Below are positions 28,442 to 37,700 of a stretch of DNA of 64,000 bases, one piece after another. The position numbers and the translations under genes are program-made. Location of the stretch: the NCBI RefSeq assembly GCF_002159735.1, contig NZ_NFJF01000001.1:124001-188000 (forward strand), written 5' to 3'. The notes under the pieces are model-generated. The model was not told where the DNA came from and made no database searches. It saw nothing but the letters and a program-made list of their open reading frames with translations. The stretch comes from Olsenella sp. An270. Lineage in GTDB: Bacteria; Actinomycetota; Coriobacteriia; Coriobacteriales; Atopobiaceae. Position 1 is the first letter of the stretch. Every line of letters begins with the position of its first letter.

Positions 28442-28466
28442 CGCATCGGCGCCAAAAGGAGGCCTC

Positions 28467-29072
28467 ATGACGCCGCTTCTGCTCCATGCCTGCTGCGGCC
28501 CGTGCTCGCTCGAGCCGGTGAGGCTGCTGCGCGCCGAGGGGTTCGAGCCCACCATCTGCTGGACCAACCCCAACATCCAGCCCGTCTCCGAGTGGCAGCG
28601 TCGTCTGGACACGCTGCGCGCCTGGGCCGACGAGGTGGCCCACGTGGACGTGATCGTCGCCGGTGACGACCGCGACGCGTGGGAGCGCGCCGCCGCCCCG
28701 GCGGGCTTCGATCGCGAACGGCGCTGTCGGGCCTGCTACGCGCTGCGCCTTGCCGAGGCCTGCCGCGTCGCGCGCGAGCGGGGCTTCGATTACATGTCCA
28801 CGACGCTCGTGGTCTCGCCCTATCAGCTCTTCGACGACTGTGGGGAGATCCTCGCGGCGGTCGCGCCCCGCTTTGGCCTCACGCCGGTCTGGCGGGACTT
28901 CCGCCCGTACTACCCCGAGGCCACGCGCGAGTCGCGCGAGCTGGGGATGTATCGCCAGAACTATTGCGGCTGCCGCTTCTCCGCCGCCGAGGCGGCGATC
29001 GAGCGCCACGAGGCCCGCGACGCGCGCAAGGCCGCCAAGGCCGCCGCGCGTTCAGCGACCCTTCAGGTGTAA
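28467..29072 (+). CDS. queH: epoxyqueuosine reductase QueH
   Basis: 201 residues from ATG 28467 behind AAAAGGAGG; the longer frame upstream runs through a hairpin and is rejected. Family signatures: HACCGPC at 7-13, CRAC at 87-90 and NYCGCR at 165-170, the cysteines that hold the Fe-S cluster and metals of QueH (DUF208). It catalyses the last step of queuosine synthesis, epoxyqueuosine to queuosine in tRNA, as an alternative to QueG. queA and tgt lie downstream in the same window. Confidence 0.92.
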   Translation: MTPLLLHACCGPCSLEPVRLLRAEGFEPTICWTNPNIQPVSEWQRRLDTLRAWADEVAHVDVIVAGDDRDAWERAAAPAGFDRERRCRACYALRLAEACRVARERGFDYMSTTLVVSPYQLFDDCGEILAAVAPRFGLTPVWRDFRPYYPEATRESRELGMYRQNYCGCRFSAAEAAIERHEARDARKAAKAAARSATLQV

Positions 29073-29168
29073 GGGTTTTGGCAAGACCTCCGATCCCCCT
29101 GGCCGCCCCCGTCTCGTCTGCTCTATCGTGGTGAGAGGTCTGCCCGAGACGAAAAGGACGGTGAGAAC

Positions 29169-30143
29169 ATGATCCAGTGCCTGCTGACCGGCGAGAACGG
29201 AACCATCGAGAAGATTGCGGAGCCCTGTAGCGGGTGCTGGGTCAGCGTGGTGGCGCCCACGAGCGAGGAGCGCGCCTGGCTCGAGAACGAGCTCGGCGTG
29301 CTGCCGGAGTTCGTGAGCTCCGCCCTCGACGACGAGGAGACCTCCCGCATCGACTACGACGAGGACGCACGCCAGATCTTCGTCATCGTGGACTACCCGG
29401 TCGTGGGGGAGGACGGCGCGGGGGTGCGGCCGCAGAGTCCGCTGCAGTACGACACGATGCCGCTCTCCATGGTCTTTTTGCCCGAGCGCGGCCTCTTCGT
29501 CACCATCAGCATCCTCGAGAACGAGGTCGTCGCAGACATGGCGGGCGGTCGCGTGCGCAACGTCGACACGCGGCTGCGTACGCGCTTCCTGCTGCAGATG
29601 CTCCTTCACATCTCGGAGCTCTACCTTGTCTACCTGCGTCGCATTGATCGTCTCTCGTCCAACACCGAGGCGCGCCTCCACGCCTCCGTGCGCAACGAGG
29701 AGCTCATCCAGATGCTCAACCTCGAGAAGTCGCTCGTGTACTTCTCCACGTCTCTCAAGTCGGACGAGGTGACGCTCAACAAGATCGCGCAGGGCCGCAT
29801 CATCCCGCTCTACGAGGACGACCAGGACCTTCTCGAGGACGTGCTCGTCGAGGTTCACCAGGCCATCGAGATGGCCAACATCTACTCCGGCACGCTCTCC
29901 GGCACGATGGACGCCTTCGCGAGCATCATCTCCAACAACCTCAACATCGTGATGAAGGTGCTCTCGGTCATCACGATCGTCATGGCGATCCCCAACATCG
30001 TCTTTGGCTTCTACGGCATGAACGTCGGCCTGCCCTTCGAGGGTGTCCCGCTGCTCGACAACTGGGCGTTCCCGCTGCTGCTCGCCGTGGCCTGCTGCCT
30101 CGTTGCCGCCTGGGTCTTCAAGCGCAAGGGCCTCTGGCACTAG
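29169..30143 (+). CDS. corA: CorA-type Mg2+/Co2+ channel
   Basis: 324 residues, ATG 29169 behind AAAAGGACGG. A long soluble N-terminal alpha/beta part, a long stalk helix with TLNKIAQGRIIPLYEDDQD, then two C-terminal membrane helices with the diagnostic pore motif YGMNVGLPF between them. Homopentameric divalent-cation channel of the inner membrane. The short C-terminus ends in basic residues (FKRKGLWH). Confidence 0.93.
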   Translation: MIQCLLTGENGTIEKIAEPCSGCWVSVVAPTSEERAWLENELGVLPEFVSSALDDEETSRIDYDEDARQIFVIVDYPVVGEDGAGVRPQSPLQYDTMPLSMVFLPERGLFVTISILENEVVADMAGGRVRNVDTRLRTRFLLQMLLHISELYLVYLRRIDRLSSNTEARLHASVRNEELIQMLNLEKSLVYFSTSLKSDEVTLNKIAQGRIIPLYEDDQDLLEDVLVEVHQAIEMANIYSGTLSGTMDAFASIISNNLNIVMKVLSVITIVMAIPNIVFGFYGMNVGLPFEGVPLLDNWAFPLLLAVACCLVAAWVFKRKGLWH

Positions 30144-30148
30144 CGATT

Positions 30149-30235
30149 CCGGCGGAGCGGCCGGCGCGGTTCCCAAAGGGCGATTTCGCGCAGCGAGCGC
30201 TGAGCCCGTGGGAACCGCGCCGGCCGCTCCGCCGG
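30149..30235. repeat. long hairpin upstream of queA (element I)
   Basis: A 27-bp perfect stem (30149-30175 / 30209-30235) with a 33-nt loop. The loop carries GCGATTTC near its start and TGAGCCC near its end, weakly resembling the GCGAGTTC and TGAGCGC ends of the 24798 and 33258 loops, but the middle is shorter. It starts 6 bp after the corA stop and ends 47 bp before the queA start. No U-tract; a TATCGT -10-like box follows at 30251. Confidence 0.75.
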
Positions 30236-30282
30236 CCGCCTCGCGCGTGCTATCGTAGTGCGCTGGACCAAGGAGGAACCCC

Positions 30283-31449
30283 ATGCGCACCGACGACTTC
30301 GACTACCCGCTGCCCGACGAGCTCATCGCCCAGGCCCCGGCCGAGCCGCGCGACTCCTGTCGCCTGCTCGTCCTGCACCGCGAGGACGGCTCTGTGGAGC
30401 ACCGCCGCTTCACTGACGTCATCGACTACCTGGAGCCGGGCGACCTGCTGGTGGCAAACAGGACGCGCGTCATGCCGGCGCGCCTCGTCGGCCGCAAGCG
30501 CGGCACCGGCGGCGTGTGCGAGACGCTGCTGCTCAAGCGGCGCGAGGACGTGGACCCGCTCGGTGGCGTCTGGGAGTGCCTGGTCAACCCCGGCAAGAGG
30601 CTGCGCCAGCCGGGCATCGTGATCGAGTACCGCGCCGGCGGCCTGCACGCCCCGGAGTCTGCGCCGGTCGTGCTCACCGGCGAGATCGTCGACTTCGTCG
30701 AGGGCAGCAAGGGTGGCCGCCTCGTGCGCTTCTCGCCGGCGGGCGAGAGGGAGGACGGCTCGCCGCGCACCCTGGACGAGGCGATACACGCTGCCGGGCA
30801 CGTGCCGCTGCCGCCCTACATCACCCAGTACGAGGGCGACCCAGAGAAGTACCAGACCGTCTACGCCATGACGGAGGAGCACTCCGCCGCGGCGCCCACG
30901 GCCGGCCTCCACTTCACGCCCGAGCTCATCGAACGGATTCGCGAGAAGGGCGTGGGCTGGGCGACCGTCGAGCTCGAGGTGGGCATCGACACGTTCCGCC
31001 TGGTCACTGAGGACGACCCGGCCCAGCACGTGATGCACACCGAGCGCTACCACGTGTCGCAGGAGGTCGTCGACGCCGTGCACGCGACCAAGGCCGCCGG
31101 CCACCGTGTGATCGCCGTGGGTACCACCTCGGTGCGCTCGCTCGAGAGCGCGTGGGAGGAGGGCGCGGCGCCGAGCGAGCCGCCCGTGTCCGCGCTCCGC
31201 TTCGAGGCGGCTGCCGGAACCGGCGACATCGTCGCGCGCGAGAACGCCACGACGAACCTCTACCTCATGCCGGGGTCGAGCTTCCACGTGGTCGACGCCA
31301 TGATCACGAACTTCCACGTGCCCCGCTCCACGCTCATGATGCTCGTCTCGGCCTTCGCGACGCGCGACCAGATCATGGACGCCTACGCCGCCGCCATCGA
31401 GGAGCGCTACCGCTTCCTCTCCTTCGGCGACGCGATGCTCATCGAGTAG
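30283..31449 (+). CDS. queA: tRNA preQ1(34) S-adenosylmethionine ribosyltransferase-isomerase QueA
   Basis: 388 residues, ATG 30283 behind AAGGAGGAA. QueA landmarks: DYPLPDELIAQAPAEPRD near the N-terminus, YQTVYAMTEEHSAAAPTAGL then HFTPELI, VAVGTTSVRSLES, TNLYLMPGSSFHVVDAMITN and FHVPRSTLMMLVSAF. It transfers and isomerises the ribosyl group of SAM onto preQ1 in tRNA to make epoxyqueuosine, acting between Tgt and QueH. A long hairpin is just upstream. It converges with the coiled-coil gene. Confidence 0.96.
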   Translation: MRTDDFDYPLPDELIAQAPAEPRDSCRLLVLHREDGSVEHRRFTDVIDYLEPGDLLVANRTRVMPARLVGRKRGTGGVCETLLLKRREDVDPLGGVWECLVNPGKRLRQPGIVIEYRAGGLHAPESAPVVLTGEIVDFVEGSKGGRLVRFSPAGEREDGSPRTLDEAIHAAGHVPLPPYITQYEGDPEKYQTVYAMTEEHSAAAPTAGLHFTPELIERIREKGVGWATVELEVGIDTFRLVTEDDPAQHVMHTERYHVSQEVVDAVHATKAAGHRVIAVGTTSVRSLESAWEEGAAPSEPPVSALRFEAAAGTGDIVARENATTNLYLMPGSSFHVVDAMITNFHVPRSTLMMLVSAFATRDQIMDAYAAAIEERYRFLSFGDAMLIE

Positions 31450-31465
31450 GTCGGTCTCGCCGCTC

Positions 31466-32686
31466 CTAGCGCGCGGTGAGCACCAGCACGAGGATGATCA
31501 CGACGAGCGCGACCACGCCCACCACGGCACCGAGAAGCGCGAGGCGCACCCCGCGCGTCCTCGAGCGCAGGCTGCGCTCGCCCTCGGCGAGAGAGTCGAC
31601 CATGGTCTGCTGCTCTGAGACCGCGACCTGCTGCTGGGCGACGCTCTGGCGCAGGCGCAGGGTCTCCTCGGGCGTGGCGTGGACGTCCTGCGCCTCGTCG
31701 AGCAGCGCGCGGGCGGCGTCGTGGCGCTCCGCGGCCTCGTCGTGCGCCGCCTTGGCGTCGTCGGCGTCGCTGCGCAGCGCGGATATGCGGTCCTCGAGCT
31801 GCTTCTCCTCGTCCTGTGCCTTGGCCAGGAGCTCGTCGTACTCGCCCTTGCGCTCGTCGTACTCGCGCTTGGCCTCGTCCGCCTCGCGCTGAGCCTCCTC
31901 GAGCGACTGCTTCTGCGTCCAGAGATGGGTCTGGGCGGCGTCGACGGCGGCCTGTGCGTCGTGCGTGATGACGCCCACCTCGCCGCGGGCGGACTCGACG
32001 TGGGCGAGCTCGGTCGTCACCTCGTCCTGGAGCTGGCGGATCGCGGAGGCGTCGGCGCGGGACTCCTGGGCGCGCCTCAGTTCGTCCTGGACCTTGCGCA
32101 GGCGCGACTGGGATGCGTCGACCGAGCGGTTGGCGGAGGTGATGGACTGCTCGCGGCGATCCGTGGCGTCCTTGACCTGGCTCTCGGCGCCCCTCACGGC
32201 GCGCTTCGCCTCGCCGACGGCCCTGCTCGCCTCCTCCGACCTGCCGCGTGCGGTCTCCATGATCTTCTTGTAGGGGCGCAGCTCGCGCTCGTGGTCCTCG
32301 CGCAGGCGGGCGAGCTGCTCCTCGAGGGCGTCCGCCTCCGACTCGAGGCTCTCGACCGCCGCCTGCTGTCGGGCAATCTCCTCCTCGGCCTCCGCGACGA
32401 TCGCGCCCTGCTCGGCGACGATGCCGTCGTAGTTCGCCTCGACCTCCTCGCGACGCGCGAGCGTGGCCTCGTCGGCCTCGAGTGCCTCGGAGAGCTCCCT
32501 GAGGCGACCCTTGGCGGAGGAGTGGCGCCTCGCCGCCGCGCGCACGTCCCGGACGGCCGAGATGCCGCTCCTCAGCGTCTCCGCCGCGCCGGATGCGGCC
32601 CCGCGCGCCGCGTCGAGGACCTCGGCCTTGCGGTCCGGCGAGCCCTCGGGCTCTCCGCCGGTCTCACGGTTCATCTCGTCCGACAT
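31466..32686 (-). CDS. long coiled-coil protein with C-terminal membrane anchor
   Basis: 406 residues from ATG 32686, preceded by GAGAGGAG. Apart from the first 35 residues it is nearly all charged heptad-like coiled coil (for example EAEEEIARQQAAVESLESEA, KDATDRREQSITSANRSVD, DELLAKAQDEEKQLEDRISA), ending in one membrane span (about 383-404, ALLGAVVGVVALVVIILVLV). Likely a cytoplasmic rod tethered to the membrane by its tail. No enzymatic motif and no family I can name; a role in envelope organisation is only a guess. Convergent with queA. Confidence 0.75.
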   Translation of the reverse strand: MSDEMNRETGGEPEGSPDRKAEVLDAARGAASGAAETLRSGISAVRDVRAAARRHSSAKGRLRELSEALEADEATLARREEVEANYDGIVAEQGAIVAEAEEEIARQQAAVESLESEADALEEQLARLREDHERELRPYKKIMETARGRSEEASRAVGEAKRAVRGAESQVKDATDRREQSITSANRSVDASQSRLRKVQDELRRAQESRADASAIRQLQDEVTTELAHVESARGEVGVITHDAQAAVDAAQTHLWTQKQSLEEAQREADEAKREYDERKGEYDELLAKAQDEEKQLEDRISALRSDADDAKAAHDEAAERHDAARALLDEAQDVHATPEETLRLRQSVAQQQVAVSEQQTMVDSLAEGERSLRSRTRGVRLALLGAVVGVVALVVIILVLVLTAR

Positions 32687-32894
32687 CGCGGCTCCTCTCG
32701 CACCGATTTGCCTCAACGCGTCTATTGTGCAGCAACATGCGCTCAACCCGCCGATGATTCCGCTCAGCCCCCCACTTTGCATACTCGGCGGCATCGTCGG
32801 CGACGGCGCGTCGCATGTTTGCTAGGATATACCGCGTTTACGGGGAGACTCGCAGGTCTCTCGGTTGTAGGTAATTTGGAAAGGAAGTCCACGC

Positions 32895-33167
32895 ATGGTT
32901 TCTAAGCAGACGAGCATCATCAACGCCACCGGTCTTCACGCCCGTCCCGCGTCCGTCTTCGTGACCGAGGCCAAGAAGTACCAGTGCAACGTCACCATCA
33001 AGAACGTCGACAAGGACTCCGCTCCCGTCAACGCCAAGTCCATCATGATGATCCTGGCCGCCGGCCTCGGCACCGGCACCAAGGTCGAGATCGCGTGCGA
33101 CGGCGAGGACGAGCAGGCCGCCCTCGACGCCCTCATCGCCCTCATCGACTCCGGCTTCGGCGAGTAG
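32895..33167 (+). CDS. ptsH: phosphocarrier protein HPr
   Basis: 90 residues, ATG 32895 behind GGAAAGGAAG. Active-site His15 in ATGLHARPAS; the regulatory serine site is conserved as NAKSIMMIL (Ser49), so HPr kinase-type control is possible. It carries phosphate from enzyme I to sugar-specific EII proteins of the PTS. Monocistronic: its own upstream region and a strong terminator behind it. Confidence 0.97.
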   Translation: MVSKQTSIINATGLHARPASVFVTEAKKYQCNVTIKNVDKDSAPVNAKSIMMILAAGLGTGTKVEIACDGEDEQAALDALIALIDSGFGE

Positions 33168-33192
33168 TCACAACCCAAAAACCAGATCGGTT

Positions 33193-33226
33193 CGGCCCGG
33201 CGCCCCTGCGGTGCCGGGCCGTTTTG
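33193..33226 (+). terminator. intrinsic terminator of ptsH
   Basis: CGGCCCGGC (33193-33201) pairs with GCCGGGCCG (33213-33221), followed by TTTTGT. A standard GC-stem and short U-tract 25 bp after the ptsH stop. Confidence 0.85.
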
Positions 33227-33257
33227 TGTACGATGGGGTGCCGTGCTTTCGACTACG

Positions 33258-33365
33258 GTCGGCTGGCGAGAGGGGACGCGAGGTCCGCCGCGAGTTCCGC
33301 AGCCGCGCCCTGTGCGGCGAGGACTGTCCGAGCGCCGGACCTCGCGTCCCCTCTCGCCAGCCGAC
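33258..33365 (+). repeat. long hairpin with conserved loop upstream of tgt (element H)
   Basis: A 30-bp perfect stem (33258-33287 / 33336-33365) around a 48-nt loop that begins CCGCGAGTTC, contains GCCGCGCCCT...TGCGGC and ends CTGTCCGAGCGC. The loop is homologous to that of 24798-24889 although the stems differ completely. It ends 19 bp before the tgt start codon. No U-tract follows, so it is not an ordinary terminator. Confidence 0.9.
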
Positions 33366-33384
33366 ACCCACGAGCGGAGACACC

Positions 33385-34524
33385 ATGGACCAGACCCTCT
33401 TCACCTACGACATCGTCGCCGAGGACGTCGGCACCCACGCGCGCGCGGGCCTCCTGCACACCCCGCATGGCGACGTCCCCACGCCCATCTTCATGCCCGT
33501 GGGCACCAAGGCCACGGTCAAGGGCATCATGCCCTCCACGCTGCGCGAGATCGGCACCAAGATCCTGCTCGCCAACACCTACCACCTCTCCATGCGTCCC
33601 GGCGCCGACCTGGTGGCCGAGATGGGCGGGCTGCATGGCTTCATGCGCTGGGACGGCCCGATCCTCACCGACTCCGGCGGGTTCCAGGTCTTCAGCCACG
33701 AGGAGTTCTGCAGGCTCTCCGATGACGGCGTGCGCTTCCGCGCCGTGGACTACGACGGGAAGTGGGTCTCCTGGACGCCCGAGGAGAACATGTCGATCGC
33801 CCAGAAGCTCGGTGCGGACATCGTGATGCAGCTCGACCAGTGCGTGGGCTACCCGGCGTCGCGTGCCAAGGTCGCCCGCTCCGTGGAGCTCTCCAGCCGA
33901 TGGGCCGAGCGCTGCTACGCCGCCCACACCCGTCCCGACCAGGCCCTCTTTGGCATCGTCCAGGGCGGCATGCACCTCGACCTGCGTCTGAGGAGCCTCC
34001 GCCACCTGGAGGAGGTCGGTGACTTCCCCGGCTACGGCATCGGTGGCTACTCGGTGGGGGAGGACCACGAGACCATGTTCGAGACGCTCGCGCCGCTGGT
34101 GAGCGAGCACATGCCGCGGAACAAGCCGCGCTATCTCATGGGCGTGGGCAACCCGACCACGCTCGTGCGCGCCGTCGCCTGCGGCGTGGACATGTTCGAC
34201 TGCGTCCTGCCCACGCGCACGGCCCGCACCGGCTCCGCCTTCACGAGCGAGGGGCGCCTCAACTTCCGCCACGCCCGCTTCGCGCACGACGCGCGCCCCA
34301 TCGACGAGACGTGCACCTGCCCCGCCTGCTCGCAGGGCTTCTCCCGTGCGTACCTGCATCACCTCGTGCGTCAGCACGAGATGCTGGCGTCCGTCCTGAT
34401 CTCCCAGCACAACATCCACTTCCTGCTCGACCTCATGCGCCGGGCGCGCGAGGCCGTGGTCGCCGGCACCTACGCCGCCTTCCTCGACGACTGGATGTCC
34501 TCTCCCGCCGCTCGCGACTGGTAG
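33385..34524 (+). CDS. tgt: tRNA-guanine(34) transglycosylase
   Basis: 379 residues from ATG 33385; the frame is open further upstream but runs through the hairpin and has no start signal. Bacterial TGT motifs: TDSGGFQVFS with catalytic Asp96, GIVQGGMHLDLR, GGYSVGE and the zinc site CTCPAC...H near 310-341. It exchanges G34 for preQ1 in tRNAs with GUN anticodons, the first tRNA-level step of queuosine formation. Preceded by ptsH and its terminator; expression probably starts near the hairpin. Confidence 0.96.
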   Translation: MDQTLFTYDIVAEDVGTHARAGLLHTPHGDVPTPIFMPVGTKATVKGIMPSTLREIGTKILLANTYHLSMRPGADLVAEMGGLHGFMRWDGPILTDSGGFQVFSHEEFCRLSDDGVRFRAVDYDGKWVSWTPEENMSIAQKLGADIVMQLDQCVGYPASRAKVARSVELSSRWAERCYAAHTRPDQALFGIVQGGMHLDLRLRSLRHLEEVGDFPGYGIGGYSVGEDHETMFETLAPLVSEHMPRNKPRYLMGVGNPTTLVRAVACGVDMFDCVLPTRTARTGSAFTSEGRLNFRHARFAHDARPIDETCTCPACSQGFSRAYLHHLVRQHEMLASVLISQHNIHFLLDLMRRAREAVVAGTYAAFLDDWMSSPAARDW

Positions 34525-34575
34525 CCCGTCCGGGGGACCCGCACCCGCCGAACGGTTGTCGTCCGTAGCCTCTGG

Positions 34576-34581
34576 TACAAT
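34576..34581 (+). promoter_or_regulatory. -10 box of the recJ-rel transcription unit
   Basis: TACAAT lies 53 bp before the small ORF at 34634. The -35 region is poor (GGTTGT at a spacing of about 18-19). It is the only promoter-like sequence in the 190 bp between tgt and the RecJ-helicase gene. Confidence 0.45.
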
Positions 34582-34633
34582 CTTTCGCGATCAACAGACG
34601 GGGCGCGAGGCGCCCAGGCACGAGAGAACAGAC

Positions 34634-34714
34634 ATGACAGTCAAGAAGAACACGGCCCCGGCGGCTCGCGCCGGGCGCTGGTCCGTCCGTACCACGATCC
34701 GGGAGGGCCGCTAG
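34634..34714 (+). CDS. 26-residue upstream ORF before the RecJ-helicase gene
   Basis: ATG at 34634, TAG at 34712-34714, one base before the ATG of the next gene. The peptide MTVKKNTAPAARAGR... is basic (8 Lys/Arg, one Asp/Glu-type residue). The ribosome-binding site of the downstream gene (GGGAGG) lies inside its last codons, so translating it could affect initiation on recJ. It could be a leader peptide or a chance frame. No homologue recognised. Confidence 0.4.
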   Translation: MTVKKNTAPAARAGRWSVRTTIREGR

Positions 34715-34715
34715 C

Positions 34716-37700
34716 ATGGGCGGCCTCGCCGAGAGCCGCCGCTGGACGGTCCTTCCCTCCAATCGGGAGGCGGAGCGCTCGCTCGCCTCGGAGCTGGGCG
34801 TGCCGCCGCTCGTCGCGCGCGTGCTCGTGGCCCGCGGCCATGCCGACGCCGCCGACGCGCGCTCCTTCCTCAACCCCTCGCTCGACGCCTCGTGGGAGGA
34901 CCCGCTCCTCATTCCGGGCATGGCCGACGTCGCCGACCGCGTCGAGCGAGCCCTGGACGCCGGCGAGACGATCGCCGTCTTTGGCGACTTCGACGTCGAC
35001 GGCATGACCTCGACCTGCCTTCTCACGCTCGCCCTGCGCGAGCTGGGCGCAACGGTCCATCCCTTCATCCCGCATCGCTTCGGGGAGGGCTACGGCCTCT
35101 CGCGCGAGGCGCTCGCCCGTGTGCGGGAGACGTGCGACCCCGACCTCGTGGTCACCGTGGACAACGGCATCGCGGCGGCGAGGGAGGTCGAGTGGCTGCT
35201 CGGATGCGGGATCGACGTCGCCGTGACCGACCACCACGAGCCCGCCGACCTCGTCCCGGAGGGCGTGCCGGTGACCGACCCCAAGCTCTCGGAGGACTGC
35301 CCCTCCCGCGAGCTCGCCGGCGCGGGGGTCGCCCTCAAGCTCGTCTGCGAGCTCGGTCGCCGTCGCGGCCGCGGCGACCTCTGGCGCTCCTACGTCGACG
35401 TGGCGGCGCTCGGGACCCTCTCCGACATGATGCTGCTCGAGGGCGAGAACCGCGCCCTGGTGGCCGAGGGCGTGGAGTGCATGCGCCGCGTCACCCGTCC
35501 CGGCCTGGTGGCGCTCGCGGCGACCGCCGGCTGCGACCTCTCGTCCGTGCGCCCCGACGACCTGCCCTTCTCGATCATCCCGCGCCTCAATGCGGCCGGC
35601 CGCATGGGCTCGACCGACGTCGCGCTCGATCTTCTGCTCACGAACGACCCCGCCGAGGCGGCCGTGCTCGCCGCGCGGCTCGAGGCCGTGAACTCCGAGC
35701 GTCGCGAGGTGGAGTCGGCGCTCGCCGAGGCCGCGCTCGCCGAGGCCGAGCGCACCTACGACGGCGGTCGCGCCGTGGTCGTGGGTGGCGAGGGCTGGCA
35801 CGAGGGCGTGAAGGGAATCGTCGCCTCGCGGCTGGTCAACCGCTATCACGTGCCCTCGATCGTGTTCTCCGTGCACGACGGCGTCGCGCGCGGGTCCGGT
35901 CGCTCGGTCGGCACGGTCGACCTCTTCCATGCCGTCGAGCAGTGCTCGGACATGCTCATGCGCTTTGGCGGGCACGCGGGGGCGGTGGGCGTGACCTGCG
36001 AGGCCTCGCGCCTGGACGAGTTCAGGGCGCGTCTCGCCGCGGTTCTCGCCGAGCTCCCCGACGAGCAGTTCGAGGACGTCGGCGAGGTCACGGCGGTGGT
36101 CTCCCTCTCCGAGCTCACCGTCGAGACGATCGACGCCCTCGAGCGCCTCCAGCCCTTCGGCCAGGGCAACAAGCGCCCGCTGCTCGCCGTGTGCGGCGTC
36201 ACCACGCGCAACCGCGCCTGCGTGGGAGCCGACCTCGCCCATCTGCGCTTCGTTGCCACCGACGGCGTCAGCTCCGTCCCCGCGATCTTCTTCCGCGCCC
36301 CCGACGCCGAGCGGGCGTGCGCCTGGGACGGCGTCGTCGACGTCGTCTTCGAGGCGGTCAACGAGACCTGGCAGGGGCGCACCAAGCCCAAGCTCATGGT
36401 CAAGGACCTGCTCCTGCGCGACGGCGGTGAACCGGTCGACGACGCGCCGGACGAGCCCCCCGCGGGCGAGAAGGGCGTCGCCCCCGACCGCTCCCGCCGC
36501 GCCGCTCTCGCCCGGCTCTCAAGCGCCGAGCTCACCGACGCGCTCCGTCGCATGCTCATCGGCGACCGACCGCTTCTTCCTGCGCAGGAGCGGGCGCTGG
36601 CGATTCTCGACGCGGGCCGCTCGTGCCTTGCCGTCATGGCGACCGGCCGCGGCAAGTCGCTTGTCTTCCACCTGCACGCGGCGCGCGAGGCGATCTCGCG
36701 CGGCCGCGCGAGCGTGTTCGTCTACCCGTTGCGCGCCCTTGTCGCCGACCAGGCCTTCCACCTGCGCGAGCAGCTTGCCGCCGCGGGCGTCTCGGTCGAG
36801 GTCCTGACGGGCGAGACGCCGCAGGCGGAGCGTGGTCGGGTCTTCTCGGCGCTCGCGTCCGGCGCGGTCGACGTCGTCCTCACCACCCCGGAGTTCCTCG
36901 CCATCCACCGCGCGGACTTCGCGCAGTCCCGACGCGTCGGCTTCCTGGTCATCGACGAGGCCCATCATGCCGGCATGGCCGCCCCGGGCACGCGCGAGGC
37001 GTATCTCGAGCTGCCCGCCATCCGTCGCGACCTGGGCGAGCCGGTCACGCTGGCCGTGACGGCCACGGCTGCGTCCGACGTGGCGGAGCGGGTCTGCTCG
37101 CTCGCGGGCATCGACCGCTCCGACGTCGTCTGCGACCTCGCCAGCCGCGAGAACCTCCTCGTCGACGACTGTCGCGGGGTGCGCGACCGCGAGGCGGCGC
37201 TCGTGAGCATCGTCGCCCGGGGCGAGAAGAGCGTCGTGTACGTGCCCTCGCGCGACCTCGCGGTCTCCCTCGTCCGGACGCTTCGTCACAGCGTCCCCGA
37301 GCTCGCCGCCCGCATCGCCTTCTATCATGCCGGGCTCTCGCGCTCTACGCGCGGGCGCGTCGAGCGCGCCTTCCGCGGCGACGGCCTCGCCTGCATCGTC
37401 TCTACGAGCGCCTTCGGCGAGGGCGTGAACCTTCCCGGCATCCGGCATGTGGTGCTCTACGGCCTGCCGCTCGGCGGGGTCGAGTTCAACCAGATGAGCG
37501 GCCGCGCCGGTCGCGACGGCGCCAACGCCACGATCCACCTGCTCTTCGGCCAGCGCGACGTGGCCCTCGGCCAGAGGATCCTCTCCTCTGCGGCCCCCTC
37601 CCGCGACGACCTCGTCCTCGTCTACCGGACGCTCACCCGGCTCTTCCGCTCCGACGGCCCCATCGCCCTCGACGACTCCCAGATCGCCCGGGCGGCCTCC

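Noticed and set aside
33211-33384. Longer Tgt start
   Set aside because: The upstream frame crosses the ptsH terminator tail and the 30-bp hairpin; ATG 33385 matches the family N-terminus.
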